The position numbers were made by a program, and so were the translations under genes. The notes under the pieces were generated by a model. That model made no database searches. It was given only the letters and a program-made list of their open reading frames with translations, and was not told the origin of the DNA. A stretch of DNA of 64,000 bases from Chloroflexota bacterium. Its GTDB lineage: Bacteria > Chloroflexota > Dehalococcoidia > Lucifugimonadales > Lucifugimonadaceae. Positions 37,520 through 45,950 of this stretch are shown here, one piece after another; the first letter of the stretch is position 1, and each line of letters opens with the position of its first letter. The stretch spans positions 1 through 64,000 of the forward strand of contig JAJCYY010000015.1 in NCBI GenBank assembly GCA_029262735.1. The letters run 5' to 3'.

Positions 37520-38335
37520 TCAGCATCCGTGTTCAGCCAACCTGGCCCGTACGCGTTCGACACTGGTTTCATGCACAAATATCACGTTGTTTGTTGACCC
37601 GTCTCCGGTCCACGGCTCCAGCGTACAGGTTCTCAGATCAAACTCGAATGGTAGTAATCCCGACCTGCTGAATTCGTCGAATACGTCCCGCGCACTGTGG
37701 CCAAACCTTGCACAGTGCCGCTCTTCAACTTCACATATCACGACGGGCTTTGACGCGGCAAGGGATTCCCCGGCACCCTTCAAAAGGGACAGTTCGGATC
37801 CTTCGATGTCGATTTTTATCAGGGATACACTCGAGGAGATACTTCTGTCGCGGGCAAAGTCATCGAGCGTGTTCGCTTCAACAGCGGTGGTTCTATTTCC
37901 GTCCGGCTCTTCAGCTACGTACACCTCGCCAACGAGGGAGCGACCTGAGGATGTCGCATAAGCGAGCTGAACACTGCGACGCGTTTCCATGAGCGCCTGT
38001 TGGACAACCTCAACATTTTTGATACCGACGCGTTTCAGCGCGAGCCTCAAAACCCGAGCGTATCGAGGAAGCGGCTCAAATGAGAACACCTGGCCCTCAC
38101 TACCTATTGCCGTGGCCATCGCGTGACTAAATGCACCCCCGTACGCGCCAACATCAATAGCGATATCGCCACTCTGGAGGTACGCCCTGACCAGTGACAG
38201 CTCGGGTTCGTGATCCCGCTCAGGCACCCATGTATTCGTCCAGCGTCTGGCCTGTAGTGACTCAACGATTGTTGATGGCAATAGCCGTTCTGCTGCTGAA
38301 ACCGCCAGGGTCTTGAGTGTCACTGCCAATCTCAA
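37520..38335 (-). CDS. FkbM-family SAM-dependent methyltransferase
   Basis: A 271-residue methyltransferase of the FkbM type, which often O-methylates surface sugars. Motif I reads AIDVGAYGGAFSHAMA, followed by VFSFEPLPRYARVL, the QALMETRRSVQLAYA strand, and the family segment LIKIDIEGSELSLLKGA. The start is a TTG at 38335 that overlaps the stop of the ABC exporter gene (TTGA), so the two are coupled. A gap of about 230 bases separates it from the ligase-like gene downstream; I see nothing coding in it. Confidence 0.9.
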   Translation of the reverse strand: MRLAVTLKTLAVSAAERLLPSTIVESLQARRWTNTWVPERDHEPELSLVRAYLQSGDIAIDVGAYGGAFSHAMATAIGSEGQVFSFEPLPRYARVLRLALKRVGIKNVEVVQQALMETRRSVQLAYATSSGRSLVGEVYVAEEPDGNRTTAVEANTLDDFARDRSISSSVSLIKIDIEGSELSLLKGAGESLAASKPVVICEVEERHCARFGHSARDVFDEFSRSGLLPFEFDLRTCTLEPWTGDGSTNNVIFVHETSVERVRARLAEHGC

Positions 38336-40098
38336 AATGCTGGAGTAACCCTGTCACCCGGTTTTGACGATTCGATCTTGTTGTGATTCACGACCAGTAC
38401 ATCGTCAGCCAACTCGGCAACCCCTGGGCGATGCGACACCATGATGATCATTCTCACCTCGCTTTCGTGAATCAGATTGTTCAGAACCAGTAGCTCTGTG
38501 GACGGGTCGAGGGCACTTGTCGCTTCGTCAAGCACCAACACCGTTGGTCGTCGAAGGAGTGCCCTTGCGATGGCCATCCTCTGCCGTTGTCCGCCGGACA
38601 ACATCTCGCCATGTTCACCTACGTCCGTTTCGAAGCCACCCGGCGCCGATTTGACGAACTGTAGAAATCCGGCCAGGCGGCAAGCATCCTCAAGCTCGCG
38701 TTCACTTGCCGAGCTTTTCCACGCCAGCAGGTTTTCACGAATCGTGCCGGGAAACAGCAGAACGTCCTGTGAAACCAATCCGACCTGGCTCAACCACGAA
38801 TCACGGTCAACATCCTTGATGTCGTGCCCATTGATCCGTACCGCACCTGAACCTGGCAGTTCGAACTTGAGAAGCAGGTCAAGCAGGGTCGATTTGCCAG
38901 TACCCGTTGGGCCCATCACGGCGGTTACCGCATCATTTCTGATGTGACAGGAGGCGTTCTCGAAGACCGCTATCTTGCCATCGTATGAAAAAGAAACGGC
39001 GTCTAATTCGATCCCACTCGTGATCCCGTTTATTCTAATTTCTCCATCACGAAGCTCATCACGAGGCCTGGCGGCCGCGGCTTGAACCGTTTTTAGATAC
39101 GGCATCGCCGAACCGATTCCTATCCAAGAGCGACCTAGCATATTTAGTGCCGGGTAAACTCTAAACATCCCATAGGCGAATATCGCAAAGGTAGTCAACT
39201 CTTCTTGCACTCGGTTGGTCGTTAGAGCCGTCGCAATAATCGCGACTCCGACACCGAATATCACCTGACCGGATGCCCTGATCAAGTATGCAGGGGACGT
39301 GGAAAACCATTCGCCCCATTTGTACGATCTGTTCGAACGACCTGAATATTCGGCAAACCGGTGAGACCAGCTATCTTCTGCCGAAATCGCTTTGATGTCG
39401 CGGAGGTTTTGGATCGCTCCGGAAGCCAACGCCGACGCACGTCCCTGTTCGATGTTGCGCTGCCGCTGCTGTCTCTCGACAAGTTTTCTGGATGGATACA
39501 AGACCGTCAGTCCCATTACCAGGGCGATTCCTCCGGCTGTCGCAAGAAGAAGTGGCGAAACGAGTGCGAGACCGACCAGCACGCTGATCGAAAAAAACAC
39601 CGTCCAGATACCAGTCGCCAGGTGATCAGCAATTCTCCCCGCCAGAATCGGCGCGACCATCGCCTCGTGCATGACCTGACCGCGGTCGGTGCGAGATACG
39701 AACTCCGGCCTGACGGAGCGCCACAACACAGCATCTATGACCGACGCCTGCAAAGACGCTGTGAGTTCCGTCATCCAGGCTATTGCGTAGTACCTGACCC
39801 ACAGCTGGATAGGTAGCGCGATTCCTGTCAACAAAAGAAAGGCGATGGCGAGCCTGAAGAGATCGGGCTCACCGCTTCCCGGAATGAGGGCTCTACTAAT
39901 TTTCCCTGCAATCCCCGGAGCAGCACCAGTCTGGAGAATCGCATCACCGATCGAAACGAAGAAAAGTAGAGTCGTGACTTCCAGCACCGCCATCACACCC
40001 GAAGTCACAACGACGATCGCGACCTTGCGCTTGTAGCTCAAGACAAGCTCGCGGATGTATCTGGTCGGTTTGCGTGTGGAACGAGTGTCAGAGATCAT
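38332..40098 (-). CDS. ABC exporter, fused permease-ATPase (glycan/lipid flippase type)
   Basis: A half-transporter of 588 residues working as a dimer. Six membrane helices fill residues about 20-310. The ATPase domain has Walker A GPTGTGKST near 396-404, the LSGGQRQR signature near 500 and Walker B VLVLDEATSALD near 520-531. It resembles MsbA/PglK-type flippases, and in this glycan locus it likely moves a lipid-linked glycan outwards (inference). A TTG at 40110 gives a 4-residue longer product; the ATG at 40098 is preferred. First gene of the minus-strand half of the locus. Confidence 0.9.
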   Translation of the reverse strand: MISDTRSTRKPTRYIRELVLSYKRKVAIVVVTSGVMAVLEVTTLLFFVSIGDAILQTGAAPGIAGKISRALIPGSGEPDLFRLAIAFLLLTGIALPIQLWVRYYAIAWMTELTASLQASVIDAVLWRSVRPEFVSRTDRGQVMHEAMVAPILAGRIADHLATGIWTVFFSISVLVGLALVSPLLLATAGGIALVMGLTVLYPSRKLVERQQRQRNIEQGRASALASGAIQNLRDIKAISAEDSWSHRFAEYSGRSNRSYKWGEWFSTSPAYLIRASGQVIFGVGVAIIATALTTNRVQEELTTFAIFAYGMFRVYPALNMLGRSWIGIGSAMPYLKTVQAAAARPRDELRDGEIRINGITSGIELDAVSFSYDGKIAVFENASCHIRNDAVTAVMGPTGTGKSTLLDLLLKFELPGSGAVRINGHDIKDVDRDSWLSQVGLVSQDVLLFPGTIRENLLAWKSSASERELEDACRLAGFLQFVKSAPGGFETDVGEHGEMLSGGQRQRMAIARALLRRPTVLVLDEATSALDPSTELLVLNNLIHESEVRMIIMVSHRPGVAELADDVLVVNHNKIESSKPGDRVTPAF

Positions 40099-40539
40099 TG
40101 TTGAGAGCAAAGACAGTTGTATGGACGGAGTCTTCTACAGGGCGCAACCCGACGGATTCATGAGCTCTCTTTGCTCGTGAAACTGAACCCCACATGCTGA
40201 TGGTTCGGGAAACGACAGTGTGTTCAGTGTCGGCTTTAATACTGTCTTTGGGTATCCGCCAGTTAGGATAACAGTGCCGAGATGGAATTCGGATCAAACG
40301 ACAGACAATCGCATTAATCAGATAATGTGGATGTCACAGGCGGAGTCGGTATTCTGACGGCCACTCTTTCGGGCAATCCGGCTCATTCGTACGACACTCA
40401 GGCGCGGCCCAGCGACACTTCACTCGAGCAGTAGTCTGGCTGAAGACTGCATCCTCAGACCACCTCAAACTATTAACCGCGTGCGATCTCTTATTACCTA
40501 ACCGGGGCTAAACCGGACTAACGCAGCAGAGCGACAGTA
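40099..40539. other. Divergent intergenic region of the glycan locus
   Basis: A 441-base gap between the exporter (minus) and neuB (plus), the centre of the glycan locus and the likely site of both promoters. It is AT-richer than the surroundings. The only structure I see is a weak hairpin at about 40440-40458 (CTGAAGA/TCCTCAG, one mismatch). No coding frame has a convincing start. Confidence 0.55.
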
Positions 40540-41550
40540 ATGAACAGCAACAAAACATTTCTGATAGCCGAGGTCGGTTCGACCCATGACGGCAGCTTCG
40601 GCAATGCGGTTCGAGCAGTCGACGCCGCCGCACAGACAGGTGTCGATGCAGTCAAGTACCAGACCCATATCGCTGAGGCCGAGACCCTGGCAAACGCGCC
40701 AATGCCGCCCTATTTCAAGGGCGAACCGCGCATGGAGTACTTCAAGCGGACCGGATTCAGCATTGAGCAGTGGATATCGCTGGCTGCTCACTGCGGCGAA
40801 CTTGGAGTCGAGTTCATGTCCTCCCCATTCTCCATAGCAGCCGTGGAGCTGCTCGAGCAAGTTGGTATGAAGCGGTACAAGATTCCGTCGGGCGAAGTAA
40901 CCAACCTGCCAATGCTCGATGTGATCGGACAGACCGGCAAACCGGTGCTGCTGTCATCGGGCATGAGCAGCTGGTCAGAAATCGATGCAGCGGTGAATAC
41001 ACTTCGGAATCACCACGAGGACATCACTGTGCTCCAGTGCACATCCTCATATCCCTGTGAGGCGGAAGACGTTGGGCTGAACGTTATGGCCGAGATGCGA
41101 GAACGGTACGAGCTGCCGGTGGGGCTTTCTGACCACACGAAGTCCATCTTTGCACCGATCGCAGCAGCCACGCTCGGCGCCGCAGCAATCGAGAAGCATT
41201 TCACGCTGAGCAAATGGATGTACGGCTCCGACGCCTGGAACTCACTTGAGCCGACTGAGTTGAAGTTGATGGTAGATGGAGTACGAGAAGTTGAGCGCAT
41301 GATGTCGGTCCAGGTCGATAAAAACGACGCCAGCAAATTTGCCGACATGAAACAGATCTTCGAAAAAAGTCTTGTTGCGGCAAGGGACATCCCGGCGGGA
41401 ACAGTGTTGAATCGAACATACTTGGCGGAAAAGAAGCCTGGCACAGGAATATCCGCCGCAAGACTCGATGAGGTAATTGGTCGAAAAGTCCGGGCCGACA
41501 TCCCCGCAGATTCACTCCTTTCGTTAGAACAGCTGGAACCAAGTTCCTGA
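40540..41550 (+). CDS. neuB: N-acetylneuraminate synthase-family enzyme (NeuB)
   Basis: Condenses phosphoenolpyruvate with a mannosamine-type sugar to make a nine-carbon nonulosonic acid, 336 residues. The TIM barrel begins IAEVGSTHDG (8-17) and has KYQTH, FMSSPFS, KIPSGEVTNLPML, LSSGMSSWSEI, LQCTSSYPCEAEDV and GLSDHTKS; the last 65 residues form the antifreeze-like SAF domain (LVAARDIPAGTVLNRTYL). Whether the product is N-acetylneuraminic, legionaminic or pseudaminic acid cannot be decided from sequence alone. ATG start. First of a neuB-neuC-neuA run on the plus strand. Confidence 0.93.
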   Translation: MNSNKTFLIAEVGSTHDGSFGNAVRAVDAAAQTGVDAVKYQTHIAEAETLANAPMPPYFKGEPRMEYFKRTGFSIEQWISLAAHCGELGVEFMSSPFSIAAVELLEQVGMKRYKIPSGEVTNLPMLDVIGQTGKPVLLSSGMSSWSEIDAAVNTLRNHHEDITVLQCTSSYPCEAEDVGLNVMAEMRERYELPVGLSDHTKSIFAPIAAATLGAAAIEKHFTLSKWMYGSDAWNSLEPTELKLMVDGVREVERMMSVQVDKNDASKFADMKQIFEKSLVAARDIPAGTVLNRTYLAEKKPGTGISAARLDEVIGRKVRADIPADSLLSLEQLEPSS

Positions 41551-41570
41551 CCAGCCACGGAACCAGATAC

Positions 41571-42731
41571 TTGCCCAGGAAACGCATTGCTGTCGTAGTT
41601 GGTTCGCGAGCCAACTACGGCAGTATCAAAACTGCAATGAGAGCAATCCAGGATCACCCAGACCTGGAACTGTTGCTCGTCGCCGGCGCGTCTGCCTTGC
41701 TCGACCGGTACGGTGCCGTTGAAGAGATCATGAAGAGGGACGGCTTCGAAGCCGCTGCGCGGGTCTACATGCTGCTCGAAGGCGAAACCCCTCTCACAAT
41801 GGCGAAGTCAACGGGCCTCGGCCTGATGGAGTTGCCCACCGTCTTCGACAGTCTCAAGCCCGACACAGTCGTGACTATTGGTGACCGGTTCGAAACGATT
41901 GCAACGGCCATCGCTGCCGCATACATGAACATTCCTCTGGCCCACACAATGGGTGGTGAGGTCACAGGAACCATCGATGAAAGCGTCCGGCACGCCGTAA
42001 CGAAACTGGCCCACATCCACTTTCCTGCAAACCAACTGGCTGCGGACAACATCGTGCGCATGGGAGAACGCCCGGATTCGGTTCATGTCGTCGGCTGCCC
42101 GCGCATAGACCTGGTGAGCGAGATCATTGACAACAACCGTCGACTGCCGGTTGATGAGATGACGTGGGAAGGAGTCGGTGATCAGATCGACTTGGCTGAG
42201 CCATATTTGCTGGTGTCGCAGCACCCGGTTACCACAGAGTTCAGTCAGGCTCGCCATCAGATCGACGAAACCCTCGGTGCAATCCAGAACTTGAAAATAC
42301 CGGCGATCATGCTATGGCCAAACGCTGACGCCGGATCGGACGACATGGCACAGGGAATAAGAGTATTCCGGGAAAACAATCGGGATGTGAACTACATCCA
42401 CTTTGTGAAAAACCTGCCGCCCGAGTTGTACACACACCTAATGAACCACACCGCATGCATAGTTGGTAACACCAGCAGCAGCATCAGGGAAGGAGCGTTT
42501 CTCGGGACTCCTGCGGTGAATGTGGGGTCCCGGCAATCCGGTCGTGAGCGCGGCCGCAACGTCATTGATGTTGACTACAACAGGGAGGACATTGCAGACG
42601 CGGTGTCTTCCCAGGTTAGACACGGCAGATACGACCGTGACGAAGTCTACGGGAATGGCAGTGCCGGAACGAAAATCGCAGAGATCCTGGCCACCGCTGA
42701 TGTCAACGTACAAAAGAGACTTGCCTACTAG
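41571..42731 (+). CDS. neuC: UDP-N-acetylglucosamine 2-epimerase, hydrolysing (NeuC-like)
   Basis: A GT-B-fold epimerase of 386 residues that would turn UDP-GlcNAc (or a modified UDP-sugar) into the mannosamine-type substrate of NeuB. Landmarks: VGSRANYGSIKTAM, the TIGDRFETIATAIAA motif, HTMGGEVTGTIDESVRHA, and the C-terminal GNTSSSIREGAFLGTPAVNVGSRQ loop. The NeuC-type GDRFE motif distinguishes it from WecB. TTG start at 41571, 20 bases after neuB. The pair implies that the precursor is made locally from UDP-GlcNAc. Confidence 0.92.
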   Translation: MPRKRIAVVVGSRANYGSIKTAMRAIQDHPDLELLLVAGASALLDRYGAVEEIMKRDGFEAAARVYMLLEGETPLTMAKSTGLGLMELPTVFDSLKPDTVVTIGDRFETIATAIAAAYMNIPLAHTMGGEVTGTIDESVRHAVTKLAHIHFPANQLAADNIVRMGERPDSVHVVGCPRIDLVSEIIDNNRRLPVDEMTWEGVGDQIDLAEPYLLVSQHPVTTEFSQARHQIDETLGAIQNLKIPAIMLWPNADAGSDDMAQGIRVFRENNRDVNYIHFVKNLPPELYTHLMNHTACIVGNTSSSIREGAFLGTPAVNVGSRQSGRERGRNVIDVDYNREDIADAVSSQVRHGRYDRDEVYGNGSAGTKIAEILATADVNVQKRLAY

Positions 42732-42803
42732 GAACCATACACAGCTCGAATATCTCGACAGCCGAGCGCCCCTCGGCTGGTGTCAGCGTGCGCCAGAGCG
42801 TGA

Positions 42804-43538
42804 GTGTGCGGTTTGAGTAATCTCACGGCGCTGGCCGTCGTCACCGCGCGGGGTGGTTCAAAGAGCATCCCGCGAAAGAACCTGGCGCTCCTCGCAGGAA
42901 AACCGTTGATTCAACACTCGATCGAGCCAGCCCTCCAGAGTGACCGGACTGACCGCGTGATTGTCTCTACAGATGATGAAGAGATTGCCCGGATTGCTAC
43001 CGAGGCCGGCGCCGATGTGCCGTTTCTCAGGCCAGCTGAACTTGCACAGGACGACACGCCAACCTTGCCCGTGTTGAAGCACCTGCTCGATGAGCTACAG
43101 AAGTCCCGGGGTTACCGTCCGGATGCCGTCATCCTCCTCCAACCGACATCACCACTACGAACGAAACATCACATCGACGAATCACTTGCGATATTTGATC
43201 AACACCGACCCGACTCTGTCGTCAGCGTTGTCGAGGTACCTCACAATTTCAATCCGGTCTCGATCATGAAACTGGAGACTGGTCGTCTGAAACCTTACCT
43301 GGGTGGAGAAGGAACACGTCTGCTACGCCGCCAGGAAAAGCCGGTCGTATACGCCCGCAACGGACCTGCAATTCTGATCTCTTCCGTCACAACGCTCATG
43401 GACCACGATAGCCTGTATGGCGAAACTGTGATGCCCTACCTGATGTCATTGCGGGACTCCCTGGACATCGACGCTCAGGAGGACCTGGAACTGGCAGAAC
43501 TATTGCTGCAATCCGGCATGGCGGGAGGCGCAGAGTGA
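42804..43538 (+). CDS. neuA: Acylneuraminate cytidylyltransferase (CMP-nonulosonate synthetase, NeuA)
   Basis: Activates the nonulosonic acid with CTP so it can be transferred, 244 residues. It has the nucleotide-binding opening VVTARGGSKSIPRKNLALLAGKPL, VSTDDEEIA, the ILLQPTSPLRTKHHIDE segment and a late DIDAQEDLELAE motif with the metal-binding acids. GTG at 42804 or TTG at 42813 can start it; neither has a clear ribosome site. Completes the neuB-neuC-neuA set. No sialyltransferase of a known family is adjacent, so the transferase may be one of the unassigned glycosyltransferases here. Confidence 0.92.
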   Translation: MCGLSNLTALAVVTARGGSKSIPRKNLALLAGKPLIQHSIEPALQSDRTDRVIVSTDDEEIARIATEAGADVPFLRPAELAQDDTPTLPVLKHLLDELQKSRGYRPDAVILLQPTSPLRTKHHIDESLAIFDQHRPDSVVSVVEVPHNFNPVSIMKLETGRLKPYLGGEGTRLLRRQEKPVVYARNGPAILISSVTTLMDHDSLYGETVMPYLMSLRDSLDIDAQEDLELAELLLQSGMAGGAE

Positions 43539-43566
43539 ACTACAGGCAAACGAGGAGAGTCGGCTA

Positions 43567-44517
43567 GTGGATTGTCTCTGCAAGTATTCCAGTTCCGAAG
43601 TTCCAACAAGCACACCAACCGTTGTGCGAACGAAGTTGCGCCACGGAATCGAGCGAAAAGTGCTCCACTGCGAAGTGTGCGACTTCGTCTTCCTCGAGCC
43701 GCAGTCAGCTGACCTCCAGGAGTACTACCGCGAGCAGTACAGAAAGGACTACTCGCCTTCCGTGGTCCGTGAAATGTCCCCGCGTGAAACGTTCGAAATG
43801 TATCGGCCGTACATGGTGGAGCGGATCGGCCGCGTCGGCCCGCATCTCTTGAATGACATGACAGTGCTGGAAATCGGATGTTCAACCGGTCATTTCCTCG
43901 ATGCGCTTGCTCCGCACGTTGGCGAAAGAATCGGCATCGAGTACAACGCTTCACACGCTGCCTTCGTACGCAATGAGCTGGGCGTGCCCTGTTACACCGC
44001 TCCCATACAGGAGTCTGGGATCGCCCAAGGTTCGATCGACGTCATCTTCATGTTCCACGTCTTCGAGCATGTAGAGGATCCGGTCTCTTTCCTGGCCGGT
44101 ATGCGGCCGTACCTCTCGGAAAGAGGCAGCGTCTACATCGAGGTTCCGAACGTGGATGACGCTCTGGTCTCACCCTACGCGATCTCGGAATACGCAGATT
44201 TCTACTATCGAGAACCCCACATCTCATACTTCTCTCCGCGGAGCTTCAATCTCACTGCCAGGCTGGCCGGTTTCAGCGGGGAACAGGAAATGATCCAGCG
44301 CTACAGCCTGATGAACCACATGCACTGGGTTTCTGCGCGTAGTCCGATGAAGGATGCAGAGTCAGGCATGGCAACTCCGACCTTCGCAGATGACGAGAGT
44401 GACTTCACTCTTGCAGTCAACCAATGGCTAGCGAAGGCTGACGACGACTACCGAGAGCTGTTGAAGAAACACGAAAGAGCCGAGTCAATGGCGTTCCTCG
44501 GGCGTCCAGGTCTCTAG
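43567..44517 (+). CDS. SAM-dependent methyltransferase with N-terminal zinc-ribbon-like segment
   Basis: A class I methyltransferase of 316 residues. The N-terminus has Cys pairs (CLC and CEVC, residues about 3-40) resembling the zinc ribbon of Methyltransf_13/14-type sugar C-methyltransferases. The SAM site reads TVLEIGCSTGHFLDAL, with the acidic strand end IGIEYNAS and a DVIFMFHVFEHVEDPVSFL motif. The usual long C-terminal domain of C-methyltransferases is shorter here. GTG start at 43567 with AGGAG upstream. It probably modifies a sugar of the glycan. Confidence 0.88.
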   Translation: MDCLCKYSSSEVPTSTPTVVRTKLRHGIERKVLHCEVCDFVFLEPQSADLQEYYREQYRKDYSPSVVREMSPRETFEMYRPYMVERIGRVGPHLLNDMTVLEIGCSTGHFLDALAPHVGERIGIEYNASHAAFVRNELGVPCYTAPIQESGIAQGSIDVIFMFHVFEHVEDPVSFLAGMRPYLSERGSVYIEVPNVDDALVSPYAISEYADFYYREPHISYFSPRSFNLTARLAGFSGEQEMIQRYSLMNHMHWVSARSPMKDAESGMATPTFADDESDFTLAVNQWLAKADDDYRELLKKHERAESMAFLGRPGL

Positions 44518-44560
44518 TCGTTCTGCGACCGAACTCGCTGCTGGGGAGAGATACACGCCC

Positions 44561-45934
44561 GTGCTGCCGACAATCTTCATCACGTTTCCCAATTCTTTCT
44601 CGGTAAGAAACGTCGTTTTCACCGGAGCCCTGGAACTACTGGCAGACAGGTATGACGGCAGAATTGTCCTGTTCGTCGCCGGTGAGAGAACCCGGCAGTT
44701 GCTCACCGATCTGCCTGGCAACGTAATCGTCGAATCCCTGCCTCCATTTCCAGGCCGCACACTGACGAAACTCTTGCAGGCATCCCTGGCAGCACGTTTT
44801 TATCGCCTCCAGAATGCACCAGCGCTGTCGACCCGGCTAAAGCATCAGCGCGCAACACTACCCGTCCATCATCTAGCCAAAACGATGCTCACGTGGCCTT
44901 TCCCGCGTAACAAGCGAATTTTCAAATTTCTCAGAGCCTTGGACAGGCGCTCTGGGAGAGTCTCCGCGACCGTGCGTGAGCATTTCCGAACGCATCAACC
45001 CTGTCTCGTAGTCGCCACTGACCCAAATACGGAAGCAGAGTACGAGTTTCTCAGGCACGCTCAGAGAACTGGCATTGCAACAGCAGGGTTCGTCCGTAGT
45101 TGGGATGTACCCAGCACGAAAGGCTGGTTTCCGGTCATACCTGACGACGTGATCGTGTGGAACGACTGGGTTTCCAGCCAGGTAATGACCATGCACCAGG
45201 TACCCGCGGAGCGAATGCACGTTGTCGGAGTCCCACAGTTCGATGTCTACGCGAAACCTGCTGTGCCTGGCAGGATTGACACACTGTTCGGGAGTTTTGG
45301 ATTCAACACAGACCTCCCGGTGGTCCTCTATGCGGGATCGCCGCCCAGGATCACCCTCGAAGAGCCACAGATTGTTGTCCACCTGGCAAACGCCCTGGAG
45401 GGCAAAGCGCAAATCCTCGTTCGGATCCATCCCCAGGATGACCCGGAGCGCTGGAGCAAAGTCGATCTCCCGAACGTATCGCTCCAGGTACCGGGGCAGG
45501 CTCTGACCGGAATCCTCGGTGGTCGATTGATGGCGGAAGGTGAGCTGGAAGGGCTCAGAGACACATTGGCCGGCGCCACCGTGGTCATTAGCGCCTGGTC
45601 CACCATGATGCTGGACGCATCCGCAATGGGAACACCGGCGATCGCCGTCAACTTCGACTGTGAGCCAAAGCCGCCTCACCTCTCGATACGGCGGTTCACA
45701 GAGTCTGATCACACAAAGAAGGTGATCGAAAGCGGCGCTGTCGCCGTAGCCGAGTCTCTCGACGAACTTGTGAACCTGGTCAAAGCCGATCTCGCAGAGC
45801 CGGACGCTCGGAAAGTAGAGATGAAACAGCTCGTAGAGACGATGTGCGGTCCCGTTGATGGGCTTGCCAGTGAGCGATTGGCGGAGGTCATTTTTCGGCT
45901 GGCGGAGAAACGTGCCCCGGCTGCTTCGTCGTAG
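44561..45934 (+). CDS. GT-B-like glycosyltransferase, family not assigned
   Basis: A 457-residue protein I do not recognise confidently. The C-terminal half has a GT-B look: VVLYAGSPPRITLEEPQ, ILVRIHPQDDPERWS (as in CDP-glycerol transferase or sialyl-capsule synthesis-like proteins), and TVVISAWSTMMLDASAMGTPAIAVNF, the acceptor/donor loop seen in CDP-glycerol glycerophosphotransferase-like and capsule transferases. The N-terminal half is basic and variable. GTG start with GGGGAG upstream. It directly follows the nonulosonate genes, so it is a candidate for the missing nonulosonic-acid transferase (inference). Confidence 0.7.
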   Translation: MLPTIFITFPNSFSVRNVVFTGALELLADRYDGRIVLFVAGERTRQLLTDLPGNVIVESLPPFPGRTLTKLLQASLAARFYRLQNAPALSTRLKHQRATLPVHHLAKTMLTWPFPRNKRIFKFLRALDRRSGRVSATVREHFRTHQPCLVVATDPNTEAEYEFLRHAQRTGIATAGFVRSWDVPSTKGWFPVIPDDVIVWNDWVSSQVMTMHQVPAERMHVVGVPQFDVYAKPAVPGRIDTLFGSFGFNTDLPVVLYAGSPPRITLEEPQIVVHLANALEGKAQILVRIHPQDDPERWSKVDLPNVSLQVPGQALTGILGGRLMAEGELEGLRDTLAGATVVISAWSTMMLDASAMGTPAIAVNFDCEPKPPHLSIRRFTESDHTKKVIESGAVAVAESLDELVNLVKADLAEPDARKVEMKQLVETMCGPVDGLASERLAEVIFRLAEKRAPAASS

Positions 45935-45950
45935 GTGCCTGATGCACCTG

